From: MB1-2 sp046566065
GTDB taxonomy: Bacteria; Actinomycetota; CADDZG01; WHSQ01
NCBI GenBank assembly: GCA_046566065.1
Contig: JBKHXK010000006.1
Span: 1 to 64,000, forward strand
Length of the DNA stretch: 64,000 bases
Direction: 5' to 3'
Shown here: positions 46,726-54,768 of the stretch, one piece after another
Layout of the letters: each line of letters starts with the position of its first letter
Numbering within the stretch: position 1 is the stretch's first letter
Program-made: the position numbers and the translations under genes
Notes under the pieces: generated by a model
The model's database searches: none
Told to the model about the DNA's origin: nothing
What the model saw: only the letters and a program-made list of their open reading frames with translations

Positions 46726-49317
46726 ATGGACATAAACAAACTCACCCTCAAGTCCCAGGAAGCGCTGGCCTCGGCCCAGAAGCTCGCCGGCGACCTGAAC
46801 CACCAACAGGTAGAGACGGCCCATCTGCTCGCCGCACTCGTCGGAGAGGCGGAAGGCGTCGTCTTCCCGATCCTTCAGAAGCTCGGTGTGTCGCCCCGCA
46901 CGATCCGAACGCGTCTCGATGCCGTTCTCGAGCGGGTGCCCAAGGTGTACGGACAGGTCGAGATCTATCTCTCGCAGGGTCTCCGGACCCTGCTCGAGTC
47001 CGCATTCAAAGAGGCTGAAGGGCTCGGGGACGCCTACGTGTCCACCGAGCATCTGCTTCTGGCTCTCGTCGAGCAGGGGGACGACACGGCGAGCGTGTTG
47101 ACAGAGGCGGGGGTCGACAAGCAGAAGCTGCTGGGCGCCCTCAAGGAGGTGCGCGGCTCGCACCGCGTGACCGACCAGACCCCCGAGGAGAAGTACCAAG
47201 CGCTCGAGAGGTTCGGGCGCGACCTGACCGAAGCCGCTCGGCGCGGGAAGCTCGATCCCGTGATCGGCCGGGACGAGGAGATCCGGCGCGTCGTCCAGGT
47301 GCTCTCGCGCAGGACGAAGAACAACCCGGTCCTGATCGGAGAGCCGGGCGTCGGCAAGACCGCGATCGCAGAAGGCTTGGCGAACCGCATCGTGGCCGGG
47401 GACGTACCCGAGTCCCTGAAGAACAAGAAGCTGGTCTCACTGGACATCGGTTCTATGGTCGCCGGTTCCAAGTACCGGGGCGAGTTCGAAGAGAGACTGA
47501 AGGCGGTTCTCAAAGAGATCGCCGATTCCGACGGTGAGATCATCACCTTCCTTGACGAGCTCCACACGATCGTGGGAGCGGGCGCCGCGGAGGGAGCGGT
47601 GGACGCCGGCAACATGATCAAACCGATGCTCGCCCGCGGAGAGCTGCGGATGATCGGTGCGACCACACTCGACGAGTATCGCAAGCACATCGAGAAGGAT
47701 CCCGCTCTCGAACGGAGGTTCCAGCCGGTCATGGTGGGGGAGCCGAGCGTTGCCGACACGATCGCGATCCTGCGCGGCCTGAAGGAGCGCTACGAGGTCC
47801 ACCACGGTGTTCGGATCCAGGACTCTGCACTCGTGGGGGCCGCGGTCCTGTCCGATCGCTACGTGAGCGGGCGATTCCTGCCGGACAAGGCGATCGACCT
47901 GGTGGACGAGTCGGCCTCGCGACTTCGGATCGAGATCGACTCGATGCCGACCGAGATCGACGTTTTGGACCGGCGCGCGAAGCAACTCGAGATCGAGAAG
48001 GCGGCTCTGGCCAAAGAGACCGATGCGGCCTCGAAGGAGCGCCTGGCCCGTATCGAGGAGGAGCTGGCGGGTCTTCACGAAGAGATGGACGGGATGAAGG
48101 CCCACTGGGAGCAAGAGAAGTCGGCCATCGAGACGATCCGCTCCCTAAAGGCCGAGATCGAAACCGTGCGTGGAGAAGCGGAGCGAGCCGAACGCGACGG
48201 CGATCTGGCTAAGGCAGCGGAGCTCCGCTACGGGCGTTTGGTCGAACTGCAGAAGCAGCTGGACGAAGCCAACTCTCACCTCGCTGCCCTTCAGAGGGAT
48301 CGCAAGTTCCTGAAGGAAGAGGTGGACGAGGAAGACATCGCCGAGGTCGTCGCTCGGTGGACGGGCATCCCCGTGTCGAAGTTGATGGAAGGCGAGGTCG
48401 AGAAGCTCGTCAAGATGGAGACCGGCCTGCACGAACGCGTGGTCGGCCAGGACGAAGCGGTCGCAGCGGTGTCGAACGCTATCCGCAGAGCGCGGGCGGG
48501 CCTCGGCGATCCCGACCGTCCGATCGGCTCGTTCATCTTCCTCGGCCCCACGGGCGTCGGTAAGACCGAGTCGGCGCGCGCGTTGGCCGAGTTCATGTTC
48601 GACGACGAGCACGCCATGATCCGCCTCGACATGAGCGAGTACATGGAGAAGCACTCGGTGAGCAGGCTCGTCGGTGCTCCTCCCGGCTACGTCGGTTACG
48701 ACGAGGGGGGACAACTGACCGAGGCCGTCCGCAGGCGCCCCTACTCGGTGGTGCTGCTGGACGAGATCGAGAAGGCCCACCCGGACGTGTTCAACACGCT
48801 CTTGCAGATCCTCGACGACGGCCGGCTGACCGATGGCCAGGGCCGCGTCGTCGACTTCAAGAACACGGTCGTGATCATGACGTCGAACCTCGGCTCGCAG
48901 TTCATGCTGTCCCTTACGGACGAGGGCGAGATCTCCGACAAGGTCCTCGAAGTCGTGAAGGACCACTTCAAGCCGGAGTTCCTCAATCGAGTGGACGAGA
49001 TCATCGTCTTCCACAGACTCTCGATGGAGCATCTCGAGGAGATCGTGACGATCCAACTCGAACGACTGGTCGCGCGACTGGAACAGCGCGGGCTGGACCT
49101 GCGCCTGACCCCCCAAGCACGGCGGTACCTGGCCGAGCAGGGCTACGACCCCGCCTACGGCGCGCGCCCCTTGAAGCGACTGATCCAACGCAGGCTCGAG
49201 AACGAGTTGGCGCTGAAGATGCTCGATGGAACTTTCCGCGAAGGGGATGTGATCGAGGTCGACACCGACGGCGACGCCCTGGTCTTCAACAAAGCTTCGG
49301 CCGAGGCGCCGGCGTGA
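46726..49317 (+). CDS. clpB: ATP-dependent disaggregase ClpB
   Basis: 863 residues, the normal ClpB length. Clp-N repeats, AAA1 with Walker A GEPGVGKT, a long coiled-coil middle domain (RAKQLEIEKAALAKETDA... EVARWTG) that interacts with DnaK, and AAA2 with GPTGVGKTESARALAEFMF and the sensor Arg region. Works with DnaK-DnaJ-GrpE to solubilise aggregates. 15 nt after hspR with no terminator, so part of the operon. Confidence 0.97.
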   Translation: MDINKLTLKSQEALASAQKLAGDLNHQQVETAHLLAALVGEAEGVVFPILQKLGVSPRTIRTRLDAVLERVPKVYGQVEIYLSQGLRTLLESAFKEAEGLGDAYVSTEHLLLALVEQGDDTASVLTEAGVDKQKLLGALKEVRGSHRVTDQTPEEKYQALERFGRDLTEAARRGKLDPVIGRDEEIRRVVQVLSRRTKNNPVLIGEPGVGKTAIAEGLANRIVAGDVPESLKNKKLVSLDIGSMVAGSKYRGEFEERLKAVLKEIADSDGEIITFLDELHTIVGAGAAEGAVDAGNMIKPMLARGELRMIGATTLDEYRKHIEKDPALERRFQPVMVGEPSVADTIAILRGLKERYEVHHGVRIQDSALVGAAVLSDRYVSGRFLPDKAIDLVDESASRLRIEIDSMPTEIDVLDRRAKQLEIEKAALAKETDAASKERLARIEEELAGLHEEMDGMKAHWEQEKSAIETIRSLKAEIETVRGEAERAERDGDLAKAAELRYGRLVELQKQLDEANSHLAALQRDRKFLKEEVDEEDIAEVVARWTGIPVSKLMEGEVEKLVKMETGLHERVVGQDEAVAAVSNAIRRARAGLGDPDRPIGSFIFLGPTGVGKTESARALAEFMFDDEHAMIRLDMSEYMEKHSVSRLVGAPPGYVGYDEGGQLTEAVRRRPYSVVLLDEIEKAHPDVFNTLLQILDDGRLTDGQGRVVDFKNTVVIMTSNLGSQFMLSLTDEGEISDKVLEVVKDHFKPEFLNRVDEIIVFHRLSMEHLEEIVTIQLERLVARLEQRGLDLRLTPQARRYLAEQGYDPAYGARPLKRLIQRRLENELALKMLDGTFREGDVIEVDTDGDALVFNKASAEAPA

Positions 49318-49321
49318 CGCG

Positions 49322-49459
49322 TTGAACCCCGGTGAGGGCCTCGTTGGCTGGACCTGCGACGACTGCTGGGACACCTTCACCACCCATTCGGGGGAAGAGC
49401 CGACGTGTCCGAGCTGCGGGAGTGATTCGGCGTCGATAGCGACGGAGCCGTTCCTGTGA
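49322..49459 (+). CDS. 45-residue zinc-ribbon protein
   Basis: TTG start 4 nt after clpB. Contains WTCDDCWDTFTTH then TCPSCGS, i.e. two CxxC knuckles 14 residues apart, a compact zinc ribbon. The TGA overlaps the next GTG (GTGA), as many real gene pairs here do, which supports translation. No ribosome site is evident, fitting coupling to clpB. Too short for many gene callers. Function unknown. Confidence 0.6.
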   Translation: MNPGEGLVGWTCDDCWDTFTTHSGEEPTCPSCGSDSASIATEPFL

Positions 49460-50391
49460 GCGAGGTGAAGGTCGCGATCGCTCCCGTCTCGACCGAGGAG
49501 ATGCGGAGAGCGGTCGAGCGCGGTGGGGGCCGCGTAGTGGAGCCGGGTGAGGCAGAAGCCTTGGTATGGGTGGACCCGGCCAACCCCGACGGGCTCAAAG
49601 CCCTATTGACGACCTGTCCCGCGCCCTGGATCCAACTGCCGTTCGCCGGGATCGAGGCGTTCTTCGCGGCCGGGGTCATCGACCCGACGCGGACGTGGAC
49701 CTGCGCCAAGGGCATCTACGGACATTCGACCGCCGAGCACGCCCTCGCTCTGATGTTGATGGCAGCGCGCCGTCTGCACGTCCACGTGAACGCCCGGTCA
49801 TGGAGCTCGCCCAGAGGGGTCGGCTCTGGGTTCGGAGCCGCCGAGCGACGTCTGGCCGACTGCACGGTACTGATCGTCGGCACGGGTGGGATCGGTACGG
49901 AGCTCGCGGCCATGCTGGTGCCTCTGCGAGCGGACGTGATCGGGGTGAACCGGTCGGGGAGCCCGATGCCCAACTCGATCCGCACGGAGAAGACCGACCG
50001 GCTCCGAGAGCTCTTGCCCGCCGCGGACTTCGTGGTGCTCGCCACCGCCTTGACCCCCCGGACGAAGGGCCTGCTAGGAGCAGGGGAGCTCGAGCTCATG
50101 AAGTCCTCTGCCTGGCTGATCAACGTTGCCCGGGGCGCCCTGGTCGATACCGAGGCGCTCGTCGCGGCCCTGCGTGACGGTCGGATCGGGGGAGCGGCGC
50201 TGGACGTGACGGATCCCGAGCCCCTGCCCGATGGGCACCCGCTCTGGGACCTCGCCGTCGTGACTCCGCACGTCGCCAACACCTGGGACATGGCGCTCCC
50301 AGAGCTCTCCGCTCTGGTCGAGCGCAACGTTCGCCGCTACGGGCAGGGCGAGCCCCTGGAGGGCACCGTTGACCCCGCTGCCGGGTACTAG
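49456..50391 (+). CDS. D-2-hydroxyacid dehydrogenase
   Basis: 311 residues. NAD-binding VGTGGIGTELA, catalytic Arg in INVARGALVD, Glu in DVTDPEPLP, His in VTPHVAN. Members act on D-lactate, glycerate, phosphoglycerate and similar acids; the substrate is not resolved. GTG start coupled to the zinc-ribbon gene. Only 1 bp separates its stop from the HspR box of hsp20. Confidence 0.88.
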   Translation: MSEVKVAIAPVSTEEMRRAVERGGGRVVEPGEAEALVWVDPANPDGLKALLTTCPAPWIQLPFAGIEAFFAAGVIDPTRTWTCAKGIYGHSTAEHALALMLMAARRLHVHVNARSWSSPRGVGSGFGAAERRLADCTVLIVGTGGIGTELAAMLVPLRADVIGVNRSGSPMPNSIRTEKTDRLRELLPAADFVVLATALTPRTKGLLGAGELELMKSSAWLINVARGALVDTEALVAALRDGRIGGAALDVTDPEPLPDGHPLWDLAVVTPHVANTWDMALPELSALVERNVRRYGQGEPLEGTVDPAAGY

Positions 50392-50392
50392 A

Positions 50393-50413
50393 CTTGAGTT
50401 AGATACACTCATA
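50393..50413. promoter_or_regulatory. HspR operator (HAIR) upstream of hsp20
   Basis: CTTGAGT-N7-ACTCATA matches 12 of 14 positions of the HAIR consensus CTTGAGT-N7-ACTCAAG. It lies just upstream of the hsp20 promoter, so hsp20 should be derepressed together with the dnaK operon on heat shock. Confidence 0.8.
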
Positions 50414-50420
50414 TTACCTG

Positions 50421-50450
50421 TTGACATATCCAGCAGATATGAGGTAACAT
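50421..50450 (+). promoter_or_regulatory. hsp20 promoter with palindromic spacer
   Basis: TTGACA (50421-50426), 18-bp spacer, TAACAT (50445-50450). The spacer holds a perfect inverted repeat CATATC-CAGCA-GATATG (50425-50441), possibly a second operator. Confidence 0.6.
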
Positions 50451-50487
50451 GACGGCGTATCTGTTAGGGCGTAGCAGGAGGTGCAAC

Positions 50488-50934
50488 ATGCGTCTGGGTA
50501 CTTTCACCAACGGTCGCGAGATCGACGACCTCTTCAACCGGTTCTTCACCGGGGAGATGCCGATGAGCTCTCCGTCCTGGAGCGGCTTCAACGTCCCGAC
50601 CGACGTCTTCCACATGGGCGACAAGCTGGTGATCCGCATGGATCTCCCCGGCGTCAACCCGGATGACGTCGAGGTAACGGTTCAGGAGCAGACGCTTCTG
50701 ATCAACGGCAAGCGCTCCTTCCCGTTCGACGCGGAGAACGTCCGCTTCGTTCGTAGGGGCAGCTTCTACGGGGACTTCACCCAGAAGGTCGCTCTCGGAA
50801 GGGGTCTCGATCTCGAGCAGATCAGCGCCAACTATGACAACGGCGTGCTCGAGCTGACGATCCCGTACTCGGCCGAGGTGCAGCCGAAGAAGATCTCGAT
50901 CCAGTCCGGCCGCAGCAAGGCCCTCGAGAACTAA
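50488..50934 (+). CDS. Small heat-shock protein (Hsp20/alpha-crystallin)
   Basis: 148 residues. Alpha-crystallin domain ~38-135 (VPTDVFHMGDKLVIRMDLPGVNPDDVEVTVQEQTLLINGKR, ANYDNGVLELTIPYS), with the conserved NGVLEL pattern. Holdase chaperone. ATG 50488 has AGGAGG 6 nt upstream; an in-frame ATG at 50449 lies within the promoter and is rejected. Under its own HAIR box. Confidence 0.95.
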   Translation: MRLGTFTNGREIDDLFNRFFTGEMPMSSPSWSGFNVPTDVFHMGDKLVIRMDLPGVNPDDVEVTVQEQTLLINGKRSFPFDAENVRFVRRGSFYGDFTQKVALGRGLDLEQISANYDNGVLELTIPYSAEVQPKKISIQSGRSKALEN

Positions 50935-50952
50935 GAAGCCGTTCGTCCTACG

Positions 50953-50981
50953 AAGGAGCCGGCCCCGCGGGCCGGCTCCTT
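50953..50981. terminator. Bidirectional terminator between hsp20 and the methyltransferase
   Basis: Perfect 13-bp stem AAGGAGCCGGCCC / GGGCCGGCTCCTT with a CGC loop, between convergent genes. T-runs on either side are short. Confidence 0.8.
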
Positions 50982-50988
50982 GGCTTTC

Positions 50989-52110
50989 CTAAGCGAGCGT
51001 GAAGGGGGGCGGAGCGATCCCCCTCGTGCCCATCACGACCTCGAGCCCGCCCAGGCCGTCGGGGTCGGCGAGCGCGCCGAGAGCTTGCCTGCGTGACAAG
51101 GCGCGCAGAGCGGTTGCTCCTTCCCCTGCGGCTGAAGCCGTCCGGAACTCCTCGCGCAGCGCTTCGTGAAACGCGTCGAGCCCCAAGCGTTTCAGCACGG
51201 CTCGTTGCTGGATGGGTCCGACAACCTGGTCGCCCGCGGCTTCGAGAGCGGCCGCCACCGCGGTCCAGTTCGCATGGACCGTGATGTCCTTGCTCCCCGG
51301 GCCCTCCAGCGGTGAGTCGTCTGCGCCGGCTGCCGAATAGCAGACGAGCGACCCGTTGCCTCGCTGCGCGAGCTCCGTGGCCGTGCTGCCGTAATCGACG
51401 AAGATCGTGCAACCTCGCTCGATGGCAGCCCGCGCGCGATCGATCAGTGACTCGGCCGCCAAGTGGACCTCGAAGCGATGACCCTCGGGGAGGTCGACGC
51501 CGCAACGAGCGACGAAGGCACCCAGCTCGGGATTCGAGGTCGGCAGCGACACCTCTACCAGGCGTCCGTCGTCCTCGGTGATGCAGATCTCTCGTAGCTC
51601 TCCCGCTTCTTTGGTGACGAGGTGTACCGGGAGGTTGTCCAGCACCTCGTTGGCGAAGAAGCACCCGGCCCCCCTGGCTGGGAGCTCTGCGATCGAGCGG
51701 TGCCACTCCGCCCGGTCGAATCCGGAGAGGGCATGGCGCTGACGCTTCTCGACCTCTGGTGACCGTTCGATCAGATCGAGGTGGAGGGCGTCGGCGAAGG
51801 GAGCGTCGACGGCCTCCACGACTCCCGCAGCCATCCCGCCCTCGCCGGGCCCGAGCTCGATCACATGGAACTCGCTCGGGCGTCCGCATGCCTCCCACAC
51901 CTGCTGGAAGGCGACCGCCCACAGTGCGCCGAAGGCCGGGTCTAGCTCGGGAGAGGTCACGAAGTGCCCGCCCCAGCCCGTACGTGGCTTGCCCGAGGAG
52001 TAGTAGCCGTGGTGAGGGTGGTAGAGCGCCAGCTGCATGTAGGCGGCGAAGGGGATCGGGCCGCCCGCCCGGATCTTGTCTACCAGGACCTCCTGCAGAG
52101 GTCTGGTCAC
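50989..52110 (-). CDS. SAM-dependent methyltransferase of the NDUFAF7/MidA family
   Basis: 373 residues. N-terminal IPFAAYMQLALYHPHHGYYSSG, SAM-binding VIELGPGEGGMAAGVV, and FFANEVLDNLPVHLV, the hallmarks of the NDUFAF7 (DUF185) family. Mitochondrial NDUFAF7 dimethylates an arginine of a complex I subunit; bacterial substrates are not settled. GTG start overlaps the upstream gene's TGA (GTGA). Confidence 0.88.
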   Translation of the reverse strand: MTRPLQEVLVDKIRAGGPIPFAAYMQLALYHPHHGYYSSGKPRTGWGGHFVTSPELDPAFGALWAVAFQQVWEACGRPSEFHVIELGPGEGGMAAGVVEAVDAPFADALHLDLIERSPEVEKRQRHALSGFDRAEWHRSIAELPARGAGCFFANEVLDNLPVHLVTKEAGELREICITEDDGRLVEVSLPTSNPELGAFVARCGVDLPEGHRFEVHLAAESLIDRARAAIERGCTIFVDYGSTATELAQRGNGSLVCYSAAGADDSPLEGPGSKDITVHANWTAVAAALEAAGDQVVGPIQQRAVLKRLGLDAFHEALREEFRTASAAGEGATALRALSRRQALGALADPDGLGGLEVVMGTRGIAPPPFTLA

Positions 52111-52415
52111 CTCTTCTTCTTGCTCGCCTGGGGGACCTTCGTCGCAGCCCGCTCGGCCTCCGCCCGCATCCGCTCGTACCAGGCTCGCTTCTCGGCATGC
52201 GTCTGGACGTTGGTCAGCGCTAGATCGGCGACCCGGATCACGTCGCGGTGCAGGCCGCGGTGCGAGTAGATCGTGACGAGCCGCTCGTAGGGCCCGGTGG
52301 AGTCGAAGCCGGCCTCCACCACGGTTTCGTACAGCTCGACGGCCTCTTCGGCTCGCCCGACCTGTTCTAGGTTCTGTGCCCTGAGGAACTGTTTCACCAG
52401 CTCAACCGCGTCCAT
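52107..52415 (-). CDS. Small helical-repeat (TPR-like) protein
   Basis: About 102 residues: MDAVELVKQFLRAQNLEQVGRAEEAVELYETVV then GPYERLVTIYSHRGLHRDVIRVADLAL reads as two TPR units, ending in a Lys-rich tail (QASKKKR). Start ATG 52415 (no clear ribosome site). Its stop is coupled to the methyltransferase start, suggesting the two act together. Confidence 0.65.
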   Translation of the reverse strand: MDAVELVKQFLRAQNLEQVGRAEEAVELYETVVEAGFDSTGPYERLVTIYSHRGLHRDVIRVADLALTNVQTHAEKRAWYERMRAEAERAATKVPQASKKKR

Positions 52416-52477
52416 GCAGGCAATCGTAGGCTTGGGGCTCGAGATCGCCCGACAGGCTGGATCAAGGAGGATCAAGA

Positions 52478-53497
52478 ATGGCCACCGACCTTGCATCGAT
52501 CGCGAAGGACCTCGTAGCTCCGAACAAGGGGATCCTGGCTGCGGACGAAAGCGACCCGACGATCGCCAAGCGCTTCGACAGCATCAACATAGAGAACACC
52601 GAAGAGAACCGGATCGGCTTCCGCGGCAACATGTTCACCACGCCTGGGATCGAGGACTACATCTCTGGGGTGATCCTGTTCGACGAGACGATCAGGCAGT
52701 CCGCTTCGAACGGTACGCCCTTCGCAGAGTTCCTGAAGAGCCGTGGCATCATCCCGGGCATCAAGGTCGACAAGGGCGCCAAGGATCTGGCGAACTTCCC
52801 GGGAGAGAAGGTCACCGAGGGTCTCGACGGGCTGCGAGGACGTCTCGAGGAGTACTACGGGATGGGCGCTCGCTTCACGAAGTGGCGGGCGGTGATCGAC
52901 ATCGGCGAGGGCATCCCCACCGAGTTCGCCCTCCACGCGAACGCTCACGCGTTGGCGCGTTACGCGGCGTTGTCGCAGGAGGCCGGCTTGGTACCGATCG
53001 TCGAGCCCGAGGTGCTCATGGATGGCGGCCACGACATCGACCGGTGCGATGAGGTAACGCGGGACACTTTGAAGGCTCTGTTCACGGAGCTCGATCTGCA
53101 TCGCGTCGACCTGCCGGGCCTGCTTCTCAAGACGAACATGGTCATCTCCGGCAAGAAGAACGACAACCGAGCCGATGTCCAGGAGGTTGCAGAGAAGACC
53201 GTCGCGGCCCTGAAGGATTCAGTCCCCGCCGATGTCCCCGGGATCGTGTTCCTATCCGGTGGCCAGAGCGACGAGGAGGCGACCGCGCACCTGGACGCAA
53301 TGAACAAGATCGGTGGCTTCCCGTGGGAGCTGAGCTTCTCCTACGGACGCGCCCTGCAGGCTCCGTCGCTTGCGGCTTGGAAGGGCGAGCCGGCGAACGT
53401 CGAAGCGGGTCAGAAAGCCCTGTTCCACCGGGCCAAGTTGAACGGGGCCGCACGTTCCGGAAGCTATTCGTCCGACATGGAGAACGAAGCAGCCTGA
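52478..53497 (+). CDS. Fructose-bisphosphate aldolase class I
   Basis: 339 residues. Class I (Schiff-base) aldolase of glycolysis and gluconeogenesis: GILAADESDPTIAKRF, the substrate-binding WRAVIDIGE, IVEPEVL, the Schiff-base lysine in LLKTNMVISG, and LSGGQSDEEAT. Splits fructose 1,6-bisphosphate without metal. ATG 52478 with AAGGAGG. Many actinobacteria use the class II enzyme instead, so this organism relies at least partly on the class I form. Confidence 0.95.
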   Translation: MATDLASIAKDLVAPNKGILAADESDPTIAKRFDSINIENTEENRIGFRGNMFTTPGIEDYISGVILFDETIRQSASNGTPFAEFLKSRGIIPGIKVDKGAKDLANFPGEKVTEGLDGLRGRLEEYYGMGARFTKWRAVIDIGEGIPTEFALHANAHALARYAALSQEAGLVPIVEPEVLMDGGHDIDRCDEVTRDTLKALFTELDLHRVDLPGLLLKTNMVISGKKNDNRADVQEVAEKTVAALKDSVPADVPGIVFLSGGQSDEEATAHLDAMNKIGGFPWELSFSYGRALQAPSLAAWKGEPANVEAGQKALFHRAKLNGAARSGSYSSDMENEAA

Positions 53498-54768
53498 GGA
53501 AGAGCTGGACGGCGGCTCTCGCCGCCGTCCTCCTGCTGACTTCGGCACCTGCTCCGCTGGAGCGCGCCCAGGCGCAGTCGGTGGCCGGCTCCGCTCGCGC
53601 GGCGATCGACGAGCTGCTCGCGAGGCGGGCCGAGGCGGTGATAGACGGAGACCTCTCCGCGTTCATGGCGACGGTCTCCCGCGCGTCGGAGGACTTCGTC
53701 GATCGTCAGCGCAGGCTGTTCCGCGGTCTTTCGGATGTGCCCCTGGCGTCATTCAGATACCGCGTGGCCTGGGAGCGGCGCGGAGATCTCGTACGCCGTC
53801 AGGACGAAGCCAGGTATCTGGGGGCCGAGGAGGTGACGATCCCACTCACCGAAGAGCGGTACCGCATCGCCGGGTTCGATCGCGCCGAGGCGGTCGAAGA
53901 CCTCTACTACACCTACGTGAAACAGGACGGCCGCTGGCTCATCGCCGAGGACTCGGATCTGAACGACATCACGATGTATTCCGCCCGGCACCTATGGGAT
54001 TTCGGCCGGCTGCGGATACGGGAGAGTGAGCACTTCCTCATGCTCGAGCATCCCTGTCGTGAGGCCGGCTGTCGATCGCTCGGGGAGGACTTCCTCGACC
54101 TGGCTGAGCAAGGTCTCGACCAGGCCGATCGTTACTGGGACGGCCCCTTCCAGAGACGCATCGTCGTACTGGTTCCGCGCAATGGCGAGGAGCTGAAGCG
54201 CATCATCCAGTCGACCTTCGATCTAGAGGATTTCGTCGCGTTCGCCTACTCGACCGTCGACCCGCTCGATGGGGTCGATTACACCGGTCACCGCATCATC
54301 CCGAACCCGAGAGCTTTCGAGGGCCGCGACCGCGCCTCGATCCTGCAGATCCTGACCCACGAGCTCCTGCACGTAGCCACGCGCGACTCGGCCGGCCCCT
54401 TCGTGCCGATCTTCGTGGACGAGGGCTTCGCCGATTACGTCGGCTACAGCGACGACCCGAGCGCTCTGGCCTTCTTCAACTCAGATGTCGCCGCAGGTCT
54501 GTTCAACGGACAGTTGCCCGAGGATTTCGAGTTCACGGTCGGAGACGGCACCGACATCTTCCGCAGCTATCAGAAGGCGCAGTCTGCCGTGCGCTTCTTC
54601 ATCGATCGCTTCGGGCTCGACACCTTCATCCGTTTCTACCGTCTGCTCGGTCGTAAAGAGATCGTCGCAGGCACGGCTCGGTATCACATCGACCAAGCTT
54701 TCCGGCGGACGACGGGCATGAGCTACGACGCTTTCCAACGGGCGTGGACGAGTAGCATCGCTTCATGA
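53494..54768 (+). CDS. Secreted gluzincin peptidase (peptidase MA-like), likely CTG start
   Basis: 424 residues as called. Signal peptide MRKSWTAALAAVLLLTSA then ERAQA. The C-terminal half has the HExxH zinc motif (THELLHVATRD) and a downstream Glu in VDEGFADYVGY. Before it is an NTF2-like part (ELLARRAEAVIDGDLSAFM). No ATG/GTG/TTG in frame gives this signal peptide: the nearest, a TTG near 53378, lies inside the aldolase. A CTG at 53494 overlaps the aldolase TGA (CTGA), just as ATGA or GTGA pairs do elsewhere here. Its stop overlaps thrS (ATGA). Confidence 0.8.
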   Translation: MRKSWTAALAAVLLLTSAPAPLERAQAQSVAGSARAAIDELLARRAEAVIDGDLSAFMATVSRASEDFVDRQRRLFRGLSDVPLASFRYRVAWERRGDLVRRQDEARYLGAEEVTIPLTEERYRIAGFDRAEAVEDLYYTYVKQDGRWLIAEDSDLNDITMYSARHLWDFGRLRIRESEHFLMLEHPCREAGCRSLGEDFLDLAEQGLDQADRYWDGPFQRRIVVLVPRNGEELKRIIQSTFDLEDFVAFAYSTVDPLDGVDYTGHRIIPNPRAFEGRDRASILQILTHELLHVATRDSAGPFVPIFVDEGFADYVGYSDDPSALAFFNSDVAAGLFNGQLPEDFEFTVGDGTDIFRSYQKAQSAVRFFIDRFGLDTFIRFYRLLGRKEIVAGTARYHIDQAFRRTTGMSYDAFQRAWTSSIAS

